The notes: a model not told the origin generated them from the letters alone. DNA of 64,000 nt from Gelatoporia subvermispora B (GCA_000320605.2 KB445818.1:201079-265078); one strand, 5' to 3'. Shown: positions 1 through 11,638, counted from the first letter of the stretch. Program-made: numbers and translations.

Positions 1-128
1 TTGGCGGTGGAACGGTGCCGAATAGATCACGTGTGGGCGCTCCGTGGTCCGAAATGCGAGGAGTACTTGACCAGACCTGCCTACCATTCCGAAATGTAGT
101 CACCGTATACCCACTCGCCTTACTCACC

Positions 129-1542
129 ATGACCCATATCTACCCACAAGTCCATCTATCAGAAGAATATGTCCAGGAGTGCTTTCACTCCTATCTCAAG
201 TCGTCTCTAACGCAGGCGAAGGTTGAGGGTCTGCTGGGAGCAGATGTCCTCTCGAGTGCGGAGGGAGATCTGATGATCACAGGTGCGTTTGTTCCGATGT
301 CTCCGGTTACTGGAAGCTGAAGACAATGCAGGACCCGCACTGTGCCTATACTTTGCTGCACTGCGTTCCACCACAAATCCACCGTCTGTGCCTCTTCCAA
401 AACGCCACAAGGGGCAGACGGGCGCACCCGTCGACCTCTCCTCCGAGAACTGCCCCCCGTCCTTCCGCTCCTTCTGGCTCGTCTGGTCCCAGTCCGTCCC
501 AGAGATCCAGAACCTTACTCCCGAATACCAGCATGACCTCGCGCGTATCATCTGTGGGCTTCCGCCGATATCTCAGCCGCCGAACCCACGCCTGAACGGG
601 ATCGCAGCAGACCTGCGCGCGGTGGCCATCGAGATCAGCATGCGGAGGACGTTCCAGGATCGCTATGCCAGCGATCTGCAGGCTGCACTCGACGCTGGGA
701 CCGACGGTATAAGCAGGTTCAAAGCGAGCTTCGTGCCCCCGCCCGTATACGACGCGCCGCTTCCCACGGCTGCGCCATCATCTCCACCGACACCGTCTTC
801 CTCACGCCGCAGTGTGGATTCCGCCTCCAGCCCGCGGTCAAGTACGAGCAGTGTCCCCTCCTCCCCGCGCTCGCCGAAGCGCAGTATCCTCACGCCCGAG
901 TCCCCTGCGATCGAGTTCATCCGCGAGACGCTCTACGCTGCGCTCGGAGAAGTTCTCGAGCGCACGGCCTCCCTGCGCCGCCTCCTCCGCTCGGATCCGG
1001 GTCGCGCGTACTTTGCTTCTGTGGCGTTCGCGATCCTCGACATCGCGACCAGCTCTGCGACCCTCTCTAGCGCAACAAAGTCGGACGCGGACGTTCTGCA
1101 TAGTACGGACGACGGCGAACCCGCCGTGCGTGGTGTTCTTGGCAAGACTCTCACTCTATCGGAGTGCCCGCCAGAGCTCCGACCGTTCATGCAGGAGCTC
1201 TGTGCGATCGGACGGATGGCGCACGAGATGGAAGAGGAGGATTCGGAGACCAGTGTACAAGCACTGCAGCGCGGCGAGGAGCCACCCGTACCGCGCCTGG
1301 AGCGTGTGCGCGACGTCATCTCTGGAGGAGTTGGACATGTCTTCGACGATGACCGGGAGAGTGTCAGCGGCCACGGCATACACGGCACGGAGCGGAGACG
1401 CAGACGGACGTCGACAGAGAATCGTGCAGTCGCGTTCGCGAACAGAATCAATGGTCTTGCGTTGGGAATGACGAAGCTGCGGGCATTCAGGGAACGGCAG
1501 GAATTGGTATTCAAAGTGCTTGCAGGTGTAGGAAGCTCGTAG
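129..1542 (+). CDS. conserved-looking protein of unknown function, 454 aa, 2 exons
   Basis: Exons 129-282 and 332-1542. The 49-nt intron has GTGCGT and GCAG ends and a CTGAAG branch-like site, and removing it joins the two long frames exactly. I do not recognise a domain. Residues 1-135 are mixed, probably helical; about 150-205 is a Pro/Ser/Arg linker with many SP and SSP sites (likely disordered and phosphorylated); about 210-330 is helical with regular Leu/Ala spacing; the C-terminus is basic with an RRRRRR run that could act in nuclear targeting. There is no signal peptide or membrane span. The start is the first ATG in frame, but an upstream exon outside the window is possible because the frame stays open to the left edge. 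The long GC-rich frame and clean splice argue for a real gene; its job is unknown. Confidence 0.72.
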
Positions 1543-1765
1543 TCAGTATTGGAACCCAACAAACATTGTATTCAGTACGTACCATACAATAGTGTTCCTG
1601 TCACCGCAGCATCATGCGGTTCTAATGTGACCATTTCATCCTCTCGCGTCATTGCAGTCCAGTGGCCAGGCTAGTGCGACTCTGGTTCATCCGTCCAACA
1701 TTGGTGCACCAACCAATGTGGCAATAACGAAAGTGCAAAACAAAAAGAGTTTGAACTCGGGCTAT

Positions 1766-1838
1766 GAGTCGGCCCAGGTTCGAACTGAGGACCTTCTGTG
1801 TGTTAGACAGATGCGATAACCAACTACGCCACCGACCC
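1766..1838 (-). tRNA. tRNA-Val(AAC), no intron
   Basis: 73-nt cloverleaf on the minus strand: 7-bp acceptor with one G.U pair, D arm with GTTGGTTA loop, anticodon stem TCTGT/ACAGA, loop CTAACAC (anticodon AAC), and T arm CTCAG/CTGGG with TTCGAAC. A T5 run just 3' fits a Pol III terminator. It is identical to the gene at 9377-9449, and their 3' flanks also match (a GAGTTTGAA-TC-GGCT block), so the pair arose by duplication. Confidence 0.95.
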
Positions 1839-2189
1839 ATGTGGCAGAGCTGAATTACTGCATTCCTATAAACCTGGCGCAATGAAGCCGTTGAGCTATT
1901 CAAGTTTCTCAAGTTCCAACTCCTTCAGATTCGGACTACCACTAAGAACACGCTGAGAACAAATTCAGTACTCAGCTCTAATCAGATTGTCTTCGCACCC
2001 AAGCACGTATCACTGACCGATCGCGGCAATAGCCAACCAAAGAGCTCCCTACAGAGCTTCTGCGCAAAAGTAGGCATATAGTAACGACCCTTCCTCGGCA
2101 CCAAGTACTGTGTCTCACCTTCGGCCGTCCCCGCCGGCAGAGCTCGTCAAAAGAGCCCAAATTGTTCCACACGCACAGGCATGCGCAAA

Positions 2190-2909
2190 CATGCCAACAA
2201 ACGAATTGCGCAAACCAAGATAAGACGAATATCCAGCGTCAATACATCTCAATTATCTTCTTATTCTGCTTCCGTGACCTCCTCCCCTTTGGGCCTCTGC
2301 GTCTCCGACACGACGCCTACAACCCCTCGTGCGGGCTGCAGAACCACATATCCGTGCGTACGACGTTGTGATACAGCTCTCCCGGCGCGAGGAGCGTGTC
2401 ATCGTCATCGGGCGCGCCAGCGTCTGCAATGTTGGTTTCCGCAGACGCGGCGCGGACGGCGGCGGACGGCGTCGAGGGGTGCAGCCACGCGGCGAGAGGC
2501 GCGTGGAACTCGAGGAAGGCGGCGGCTACGGCGGCAGAAAGAGGGTACATCAGCGCGTATATGCGCACACAATGTAGGAGAGCGAGAGTGGGTGTATGCG
2601 CTCAAAAGCGCAAGTGTATGCGTGAAATTCATTCGCACGCAGACACCTCGACATCGAGTCGACGGCATGAAGGACAGAAAATAACACTCACATCCAGACT
2701 CGTACCCATCCCCGACCGCGCCCGAGCCTCCATAAATCCGCTTCCTCGCCGTCTTCTCCAGGTTCGCAAACTTGTTCGTATAAAACGGCACACCCGGCTC
2801 TGCGCTACCCACATCAATCCAGATCTTATCAGCACTCCTTCTCCCGCAATCACAGAAAATCACTCACGGTTCGACCAAAACGCCACCCGCAGTCCGCTCT
2901 TCTCGCTCT
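2190..2909 (-). pseudogene. truncated copy of the aldose 1-epimerase 3' end (last ~36 nt of exon 6, exons 7 and 8, 3' flank)
   Basis: Homologous to the 3' third of the intact epimerase at 6858-8976. It keeps the FYTNKFAN block (exon 7), both flanking introns, and the C-terminal exon with FLEFHAPLAAWLHP and NVVRTDMWF, ending with a TAG at 2317-2319. Similarity stops abruptly at about 2909 inside the counterpart of exon 6, where unrelated sequence begins, so the N-terminal two thirds, including the catalytic His region, is missing. Conservative differences (Gln to Pro in the QFYTNK block, Val to Met in the last strand) and an otherwise open frame suggest a fairly recent copy. No start codon or promoter is evident; I treat it as non-functional, although a transcript from chance upstream sequence cannot be excluded. 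Confidence 0.85.
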
Positions 2910-3330
2910 ATTCTCTCAACTTCATGACTCGAAGCACTAGCTTAGACGTCCGTATTTGCTATTCGCTGAGTAAGCTTACCAGCGGGGGGACGTGGGTGCC
3001 ATGAGCCCCATGCTGCGTGAACCTCGCGCGACATTGGTGTTCGATATTCAAGCGCTTTGAAGTCGCCTCGTGCGCGCTATCATGAATACATGATGCATTG
3101 CGATCGCTCCACGTCTGCCCTGAGGGCCACAATCCAGTCCTGCTTCATTACGCCGGTAGTCCCGGGAATGAAGCAAACCAGGGGCATGCGTAGGAGCTCA
3201 CTTTCACAGCTGTCGCCACGAGAGCGGCAGTCAAGACTGGTAAGATCTATAAACGCGTGGACCATGTGATCTGCTTCCCTGACTCAAGGTGGCAGCAGCG
3301 GCACACCGCTTTCGTGTTGCTCATATCAAC
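2910..3330. other. intergenic, nothing recognised
   Basis: Between the breakpoint of the truncated epimerase copy and the ATG of the next gene I see no convincing coding frame or RNA. It presumably carries the promoter and 5' UTR of the downstream gene. Confidence 0.5.
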
Positions 3331-6178
3331 ATGCCACTACATCCAGAGAGTCCTATCGATGTCCTTGCGACCTCTCGTGCTGTACTGGAAACTGCCAAGG
3401 AAGTGTCGGACGCCGTCTCTGTAGTGCCTCTGCTCGGCATAGTGCTTGGTGCTTTCGCGAACTTGCTGAAGGCAGTTAAGGTCATCGATTTTCCTGCTGG
3501 CCTTCCTTGTGATCCTTATCTGACAAGCCTCTGTTAACAATCGCAGGACGTCCAGGGAGCCGATAGTCGCGCCAAACGCCTGAGGCAAAGAGCTGTCGAA
3601 TTCAGAGGCTACATCGAAAGGACTGTGCTAGAACATCAAGATGCAGTCAACACGGACATCTGCACTCAACTGTCCGCTCTATACGAGTGCGTGTGATATG
3701 TGGATTGCGGGGCACTGCAACCTAATCTCTCTTTGCGACAGAACGCTGCATGATATCCGGAAAGCCATAGAGAATATGCAAAAACGCAGATTTATAACAC
3801 GGCTGATACGAAAGAGCAGCATTTCCGACATGCTCGATGAACATCTTGAGACTCTTGAAAGCGCATGGCGATCATTTATGGTACATCCATATTTTTATGA
3901 GTGCTCTGAATTTGGCAACTAGCTGATGTTTACCCAGGCGTCCTGCATGATCGGCTTGGCTCGAAAGATCGATCAGGGGAGATTGGAAGCGCGCACACAA
4001 AGCACCACGATTCAGCATCAGGTAACAACTCGTGAGCCAGCGCCATGGCCCAGTATCTTTTTTCATGAAGTTATAGGTGAAGGGCCAATCCGAGAGAGCG
4101 CATGCACATGCGATATACACTAAGCAACAGGTCGGTTGTATGCGTCACATATTACCAATGAACACATGTGGATTCGATTATGACTTCTCTACTATAGTTC
4201 GACTTACAAGTGGAGCATGCCTCGATTAATGACACTTACGATAAGGATGGTGTGAGCCATGTCGCCAGACATCCATAGCTACTTTTGACCAGTCTGGGCT
4301 TCGACTATGAAGTATCGCCTCTTTCGCGTATCCGACCTTCGTCTGTGTGGAGTCAAAGGTCATTGGTACGCCGGCAGGAACGCAATCGGGGAAGAGTGGA
4401 CGGGCGAGTGGCAAGGTCGAACAGTCGTCGTGCGAATTCTTCAGAGTGACATGGAAGCGGCCGATCAGGTCAGTGAACATATAATCCCTTGACTCGCCGA
4501 GATAGACAACATGCTAGGTCGATGCCGGGGCGCTTTGTCGACAAATACCTCGGATGTGTGTCTATTCACCGCCTATGTCAAACACGCAACTGAGAGCGTT
4601 GACAGCTTCCATCCGCATGTTGCTCGTGTCCTAGGCTATTCACATCCCACGGTGCACGAAAGGTTCTATGTTATGGAAACGGGTACGTGCATCAGTACTT
4701 CCCACATTTGTTAGGTACGTTATCAAGGCATATCCAGGCTCAGTACCTCTCAATGAACTTTTTCAAACAATTCGAGATAGAAAGGCACTTCTACGTGTAT
4801 GGATGCAGACTGTAAGTTCTAACCCATCACTTTTTACTCTTCGCTTACTGCACCCAAGATGCTTGATTATAAAGTCCGTAACGTTCAGTTCTTTCGCATC
4901 TGCGGGCAACTGTAAACATTCCGTCCTGGGATAGACCGCACTCGAGTATACCAACCACCAGCAGACATACCAACAACTCGACCGTCACTCTGAATTCTCG
5001 CCTCTGTGGAACAGTGCTCTCAATAGTGATGGTAGATTGCTGCTTGACGCAGATCACCTCGCAGGCGGTAGTAATCTGAGCATGTACTGGTTCTGGGAAG
5101 ATGGCGAAAGGTCCGTATGATATTTCTGCACCGCGTCTTCACCTATAGCCCATCATCTTCGACTTAATTATGCCTTTCATACGCCACCATAGGGTACATA
5201 GGGTGGTTATCATAAATCGTCATGGCTCAACACTACCACTAATCTGCTCCTGCATACTAGGACGGGAGACGACGATGGAATGGTGTGACGCTCCCGACGT
5301 TACCAGAAGAGTACTACAACATCCTTCGCCAGGTCCTAGCTCACCTAACTGGAAAACAACAGCCATCACAATTGGGAATAAGCCTGAAGACATGGAAGAC
5401 ATGGAGAGTTGAGAAATATTACTACAAACTGCCCCGTATTAATCTCGGAGATTTCGGATACTACCAACCTGGGAGCGCCTCAGACGACGACGACGCGGCC
5501 GTTTTCGTACGCTTAGGGAACCTCTCTGAGCTGCTTCCTAGCAGTGTCTCTGCCACGATCATTTGGGAGTACAGTCCGCCTTCAGGAACACAGGCACATT
5601 CGGATAGCATCGAGCGATATCTTACCTGTAAACTTCCGCGAAGCCGAAAAACGCATATTACGCACGGCCGTGAGAGCAGTAAATCTCTGAAGCAGGAATG
5701 CGTCGACTACTGGTGGGACAACATCTTCGACATCGCATCGACATACGGCAGGGCGGTCCATGAATTAATTCTAGGTCAGCCTTCTATCTGCTGCTCCACT
5801 AGCATCGTCTCAGATCTGCACCGTCCCAGTACGCGACATATACGAGTGGGCGACAGCCGAGGCTGTCGGCAGCTGTAACACTCACCATTGGTGCGGACCT
5901 TCTACTCACATGCGACCAGACATAGAAAAGCCCTGCCTAGAGTACAAGGATGTGCCAGATCCAGGTGGGAGAGCCCGAAAGCGATTAGACTTCGCCTAGC
6001 AATTCATTACACATCCGCGCCAGGGCCCATCGACGTCTACTTCCATTTCAATATCCCGCAGGAAAGCCTCCCCCGCGAGAGCCGTGAGCCGTGGGGCTAC
6101 TGGTCGCTCGAGCCGGAGCCAAGCCCCGGGCCCTGGCCCAAGATCTCGATGCCGGGCCTCTCCCTGGATCAAGAGTGA
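3331..6178 (+). CDS. MLKL-NTD-like helical domain plus degenerate kinase-like domain
   Basis: Proposed exons: 3331-3480, 3547-3686, 3742-3880, 3938-4021, 4198-4249, 4293-4468, 4518-4555, 4597-4682, 4738-4811, 4859-4873, 4935-5110, 5269-5774, then one or two exons to 6178. The first nine joins are frame-consistent; those after 4811 are less sure, and the last two are guesses. Residues ~1-170 form an amphipathic helical bundle (VLETAKEVSDAVSVVPLLG near the start) like the N-terminal domain of MLKL and its fungal relatives. From ~190 a kinase-like N-lobe follows (WTGEWQGRTVVVRIL, HPHVARVLGYS, FYVMETG, PLNELF). No HRD or DFG motif is visible, so catalysis is doubtful. In animals MLKL is a pseudokinase whose helical bundle permeabilises membranes; such a role here is inference only. 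An acidic DDDDAA tract lies in the C-terminal part, whose function is unknown. Confidence 0.68.
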
Positions 6179-6434
6179 GCGCAGCAGCAGCTTACTTCTC
6201 GACACACGCGAGGCTAATGCATCTGCCAATTTTCTCACTCAGCTCTCTTCTGCGGTGTGAACAGCTCACGCGTCTCGAGGCCGATCTGTTCTCGCACCTG
6301 AGGGACATGCAGGAGCAGGAGCGCTGCGCGGGCGATTCTGGTGTACGGTTCGCAGAGATGGGGGATTGTTGAAACGTTGACCGGTGACATCGGGTAGACA
6401 TGTCCGCATACCATGCCAAATATTCACCTCGTCT

Positions 6435-6972
6435 ATTCATGTCTCGCGAGCGCACAAGTGATAATTCCCAGAAATGACTGTGTTGCACGAACCAAGAGAA
6501 CATGAAAATAATCCAGCATCAATACATCAGATCATATTCTTCGCCTATTTCTTCGCTTTCCTCTCTGCTCAGCTACAACCCTCCGTCGGGGCTACAGAAC
6601 CACACGTCCGTGCGTACGACGTTGTGGTACAGCTCGCCCGACGCGAGGAGCGTGTCGTCGTCATCATGCGCTCCAGCGCCCACGATGTTGGTACCCACTT
6701 CGTCGATTCATGTCTCGCGAGCGCACAAGTGATAAATCCCAGAAATGACTATGTTGCACGAACCAAGAGAACATGAAAGCAATCCAGCATCAATACATCA
6801 GATTAAATTCTTCGTCGAATCGTCACCTATTTCTTCGCTTTTCTCTCCTCTGCTCACCTACAGCCCCCCGTCCGGGCTGCGGAACCACACGTCCGTGCGG
6901 ACGACGTTGTGGTACAGCTCGCCCGGCGCGAGGAGCGTGTCGTCGTCGTCGGGCGCGCCAGCGCCTGCAATG
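6435..6972. repeat. tandem duplication, offset 271 bp, of the epimerase stop region and 3' flank
   Basis: The block starting ATTCATGTCTCGCGAGCGCA at 6435 recurs at 6706. Each unit holds the same 3'-flanking DNA followed by the antisense of the last epimerase exon. The left unit keeps only about the last 35 codons (frame equivalent to HNVVRTD and the stop), with substitutions and an in/del near 6660-6690, so it is a second, smaller epimerase fragment. The right unit is the 3' end of the intact gene. Confidence 0.85.
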
Positions 6973-8976
6973 TTGGTTTCCCCAGACGCGGCGCGGACGG
7001 CGGCGGGCCGTGTCGAGGGGTGCAGCCACGCGGCGAGGGGTGCGTGGAACTCGAGGAAGGCGGCGGCTGAGGGGAAAGCGGCGTCAGCGTTGTGTATGTG
7101 CGCGCGGAGGAAGGGAAGGGCAGTAGGGATATGTGTGAGAAGGGGGTGTACACGAAGAGCGGCGAGAGTGAATGAGGATGTATGATACTCAGAGACTGAA
7201 GTAAATGTAGATGTATGTGCTCAGGGGCGATTGTATGCGCGTAAATATGCAGGTGCGCGGCAACGTTCGAAGGCGGAAGTGCTCGTCGAGCATGCAACGG
7301 ATCAAATAAGTAAGGAAAGCAACACTCACATCCAGACCCGTACCCATCCCCAACCGCGCCCGACCCGCCATGAATCCGCTTCCTCGCCGTCTTCTCCGGG
7401 TTCGCAAACTTGTTCGTATAAAACTGCACACCCGGCTCTGCACCACACCCACATCAGCGCCCCTTCTCCCGACTCCGCAATCGCATAAAAACCACTCACG
7501 GTTCGACCAAAACGCCACCCTCAACCCGCTCTTCTCGCTCTGCAGCTCGACCTGCGGGCCCTCCGCGCCGGGCTGCCCCGCCTCGCCCTGCTCGAGCACG
7601 GGCGCGAGCAGGTCCGTGACGGGGCTGAACTCGGCGGGCGCGAGGCGCGTCGGCTGCGCGGCGATGCTCCGCGCGGTCGTCGCCATCGCCGCGGCGGGCG
7701 GGGGCGCGAAGAGGTAGTAGTTGTCTGTCCGAGGCGCGCGGTCAGCACGATGTGAGGATGACGTCACTGGAGAGGGAGGGGGGAGGACGGGGATGGAAAG
7801 GAGAGGCGAGATGGAAAGGAGAGGCGAAATGGAAAGGAGAGGCGAAATGGAAAGGGAGGGGAGGAGGGAGAAGCGCGTCACGTGTGTAGAACGAAGCGAC
7901 TGGGCGGGTCACTGAACTAAAGCTGAAGTGCGTACCGTACGGGTGGTCGCCGATGCGCGTGCCGCTGGGTGCGGCAAGCGGGGCGTGCGGGCCCTCAAGG
8001 GCAGCAAGCGTTCCGGCGGAGAGCGCGTCGGGCGTAAGCTCGAGAGTGTGGGATGCCTGCACGGCGGGGTAAGACTCCTCTCGCGAAGCCGTGCAAGAGA
8101 GAACACACCTTCATCGCGATGCGGTGGTCCGCGACGCTGACCGTGCCGTCCTGGAGCGACGCGTCGAGGTTGAAACCCCAGTGCTGCGCGCGGGTGAGTG
8201 GGTGCAGTAGACACAGAGTGTGGCGGCGGCGTACCTGGGTGAGGTTCACGGGCGTGACCTTGTCCGCATCAATGAGACGCGCACGGTAGACGAGCAGGAC
8301 GCTCCCGAGGAGCCACTCGGGCTTGTCCGCACCCGCGGCAGGCGGGGCATTGGGCGGGACGAGCCCGACGAGGACCTCGACGCGGAGCGCACCGGGGAAG
8401 CCCTGGTCGCCGTCGGGGCTCTCGAGGACGGACACGACCGCGGCGGGCACGCGCGCGGCGATGGTCTGCTTCTCGGCGTCGCTGAAGAGCTGCGCCGCGC
8501 CGATGTCGGGCAGGGGCGTCCACGCGCGCGCGTCGAAGCCCTCGGGACCGCCGTGCAGCGAGACGGTAGGCGCCTCGTTCGCGAGTGGCGCGAGCGTGCT
8601 CGTGTGCCCGCCCCGCGAGAGGGCGAGCGGCTCGGGCGTGACGGGGAGCCGGTTGGAGTAGCGGCCGACGACGGTGTTGGTGTACTTTTGGACGAGGTGG
8701 CCCGCGGGGTCCTCCGGGCCGATGACGATGTCGTGTGTCTGCACGGGGGAACAGCGTCACGAGTGGGAAGTAGATGGTAAGGGTGAGGCGCACCTTGCCA
8801 TCGGCCTGTACAAAGAGGCGGTGGATGGTGAGACCATGCGGGAGGAGCTGCACGTCGCGGTGGTCAGCAGATGAGCAGCAGAGTTATGGATGTCGATATG
8901 GACAGACCTCGAGAGCGAGCGAAGGGGTGAGAGAGGGGAGGGCGAGGAGGATGGGGGAGAAGCGTGGGTCTGCCAT
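6858..8976 (-). CDS. aldose 1-epimerase (galactose mutarotase family), 454 aa, 8 exons
   Basis: Exons (minus): 8976-8908, 8847-8794, 8738-8235, 8183-8109, 8056-7936, 7724-7500, 7437-7330, 7066-6858; all phases agree. The family interconverts alpha and beta anomers of aldoses in the cytosol. Signature blocks appear in order: VVGRYSNR (~62-70), LHGGPEGFD (~102-110), TPVNLTQHWGFNL (~203-214) with the catalytic His, DNYYLF (~275), NQPGVQFYTNKF (~350), and FLEFHAP (~391) carrying the Glu that aligns with the catalytic base of human GALM, then the closing strand NVVRTDVWF. There is no signal peptide. At 454 residues it is longer than the usual 340-380; the extra lies in inserts in the middle and near the C-terminus (APDDDD). 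Introns 5 (211 nt) and 7 (263 nt) are unusually long for this genome; intron 5 contains a minisatellite. Two partial 3' copies sit downstream. Confidence 0.93.
7791..7862. repeat. 18-bp purine-rich minisatellite, ~4 copies, inside epimerase intron 5
   Basis: Unit close to GAAATGGAAAGGAGAGGC, repeated about four times with single-base differences. It lies wholly inside an intron and probably explains that intron's length. Confidence 0.9.
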
Positions 8977-9376
8977 GGCGAGAGGGGGGAGACGTGGATG
9001 GAGGTGGAGAGGAGAGGACGATAGGATGGTATGTAGCGGTAGGCGGGGAGATGTCGGATGGAGGTCCGGGCCAGGTGAGCAGTGGCTGCCTGTGGCTGCT
9101 CGCTGTTTACAGGCTGCTCGAGGCGATCCCTGACTCGCCTCTGTCATGATCGATCGCCTTATCTTATCCGCCCATGCCGTCATCCCCCGCCATCCCCCCA
9201 CAATCGCAGCGAGCGACACAAACGGCTGTAGTTACAGCACTTTCATAGGAACAAAAATCATCAGCAGCACGCACCAGTTGTATGAAGTTATAGACACCAA
9301 GGACTGCGGCAAGTAGTACCGGCATGGCAGCTGCATGATGAAAAAATGAGCATGAGTTTGAATTCAGGCTAATACT

Positions 9377-9449
9377 GAGTCGGCCCAGGTTCGAACTGAG
9401 GACCTTCTGTGTGTTAGACAGATGCGATAACCAACTACGCCACCGACCC
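9377..9449 (-). tRNA. tRNA-Val(AAC), identical to the copy at 1766
   Basis: Base-for-base identical 73-nt tRNA in the same orientation as the gene 7.6 kb to the left, followed 3' by a T6 run. The immediate 3' flank is also similar between copies (two short in/dels), which marks a segmental duplication rather than selection on the tRNA alone. Confidence 0.95.
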
Positions 9450-10023
9450 GACATTTGATGGATCTCAGATAGCCATATAGCTACCGGCGTGCCAGGTGCC
9501 AGGTTGCTTTTCATTTAGATGTCCAGAAAGAACTGTATTTGGGTAGGCCCGCTTCGAATCAGCCCCATCCTTTTCCAGTCTGATTTAGGTTGAGCTACAC
9601 GGTTGTGAGGCATCACTGCAAATAGTGCTGCATTCGCGGGCTAAACAACTTAGCTGCCACTGGGCCCCATCGTTCCTGCAAATGCTGCATTCGAGGATAT
9701 CGCGTCTAGGGAGCTTTAAGAGGATAGAGCTTAGTTGAGAAGTTTCTTAAGAATGCTCAGCGGAGGTGAGCTCTCGAATCCACATTAATATCGAACTATG
9801 TTACAGAAATATGTCGCTTAAGAGCCTCATCAATCACGAAAACTACAGAGACCCACTAAATACCCCTTCAACATAAGGAATTGCTTCGATGCACATGGCC
9901 TACACGTTCAGACAGAGAAGCAGAGCAGATCGCAACGTGTAAGTCGCGTTCACGGTCTCAACTAAGGCCCATTCTGCAAGTTTACCTACCCAGCTTACAA
10001 CACCCGTCTTCACTTTCGCCCCC
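9450..10023. other. intergenic, nothing recognised
   Basis: No coding frame or RNA that I can support. The pyrimidine-rich stretch just before 10024 fits the 5' UTR and promoter of the next gene. Confidence 0.5.
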
Positions 10024-11638
10024 ATGTCCTGCCGCGCTGTCCGAATTTCTAACATCGACCCCGCGACCACGAAAGAAGATCTCTATGAGCTTCTCCAGAA
10101 CAGAGGCTTGTCGAACCTCTCCGGCGATCCCCGAATGTCCCTTGCTACGGGTCTCCAAGGGCTGAAAGTCGCAACAGTCAGCTTCACCGATGAGGGCGCA
10201 CTGAGCAGGGCACTCGGACTGCAGCCTCATGAGCGGCAATTGCATGGTAGATGCATAAGTCTGGACAAGTCTTTCGGTGGCTTGACCGCGCTATCTGATG
10301 GATGCGATTTTGAGTTTGTCCACACTGCCATTAGTACCGGGCTGTGGATATTGACTACCGACATTTGTGTAGCATCGTCGCTATTCATGGCCTCAACGAC
10401 CATGCTTTTGATACGTGGCAAGATGCCTCGAGCTCGTTCATGTGGTTGCGAGACAGCCTCCCGGGGAAGTTCCCTGGCGCTCGAGTCCTGCTCTACGGTT
10501 ACAATCCAGATATGCTGTCTGACACACTCACTGGTCGGCTGTGCGCTCTGGCGAGTATGTTCCTGGAACATCTCAGGCGCGAGCGGGATTCAGAAAGGGT
10601 AAGCAGATACATGAATTCCTGGCAGGATCTAACTCGAGCTTCAGCAACGGAAAAGGCCCCTCATTGTGATGGCGCACTCTCTGGGAGGTCTCATCATCAA
10701 ACAGGTATGACTATTCCGCTCCTCTCGCACATTTTTAGATAGTCTTCATTCTCTTTGCGCCCAGGTCTTGCTTACAGCTAGCAATCGCACGGACGCTCGC
10801 TTCAAAGACATCATCGAATCGATCCGTGGCATTATGTTCTTCGGGACTCCACAAAACAAGGGGAACGACGTTAGTACGACATTCCTCGTATGCGACATAC
10901 TACGTGCCTTCAACATCGACGGGCTGGTGGACGCGCTGAAGGAATGGGATGTCAAGCCGTTGTTCCTATACAACTCCACTGCAGAGTTCCGACTGATAAT
11001 CGAGCAACTCGGTATCGTCGTGCACACATTCATCGAGGATCAGAGGACCCAGATAGGTCGATGGCCACTCGAGCGCAACATCAGGGTAACTAAATATCTC
11101 GTATTCAGAGCCTGTGCTCACGTGAATGAATTCATACCAGCTTGTTGACGAAAGGTCTGCGACCCTCGGCGCTGCTCGGGAGCATAAGACAATTGTCCCC
11201 GCCAATCATGCTAGTTTGTGCAAGTTCAAGGGGGCGACAAACCCTACCTACACCACCGTATGCCAAGGAATCAGCGAACTCATTGCTGATATTAAACCCG
11301 TTGTTACGACACAAGTTGCAAGTATGGACATTCGGACTATCAAGTCGACATCTTGGTTTAGCCAATATCTCACGGCGATGAGCGGGTACCTTGCAGATAC
11401 TACTACCCATAACGCAATGTATCAGCGCAGTGAAGACTTGACTTTTCCTCACGATGTTGTTTCAGAACCACCAACATCTGAGTTCCCTGTTCTCAATGAA
11501 TCAATCAAGTCGCCTACTGAGGATGATCCCCACACGACACTTAGCCAATACAGCGCTCGCACCACATCTGCCGCCCGCACTGTCAACATGTACAAGGTCG
11601 GACCGCAGCATCTTTTATTGCGGGACCGGATGTACTGA
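10024..11638 (+). CDS. alpha/beta hydrolase (SesB-type) with RRM-like N-terminus, 464 aa
   Basis: Exons 10024-10313, 10373-10598, 10645-10704, 10765-11085, 11141-11638; phases agree throughout. Residues ~1-90 read like an RNA-recognition-motif fold (RISNIDPATTKEDLYELL, then VATVSFTDEGALSRAL). From ~97 the alpha/beta hydrolase begins with DIVAIHGLNDHAFDTW, LLYGYN, then the nucleophile elbow AHSLGGLIIKQ (Ser about residue 183) and GIMFFGTPQNKG; the later block LVDERSATLG is also typical of this group. In fungi this hydrolase type (SesB, DUF676/PGAP1-related) often forms the effector of NACHT/NB-ARC receptors; here no STAND domain follows. The C-terminal ~100 residues are Ser/Thr-rich and of unknown role. 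The next gene starts 65 bp after the stop codon on the same strand, so a shared or fused transcript is possible. Confidence 0.85.

Noticed and set aside
2317..2568. Independent short gene at the epimerase fragment
   Set aside because: Clear homology to the last exon of the intact epimerase with an abrupt break; no own start or promoter.
7742..8062. Continuous minus-strand frame across epimerase intron 5
   Set aside because: Reading through would replace the DNYYLF block by low-complexity sequence from the minisatellite; splicing restores the family motif.
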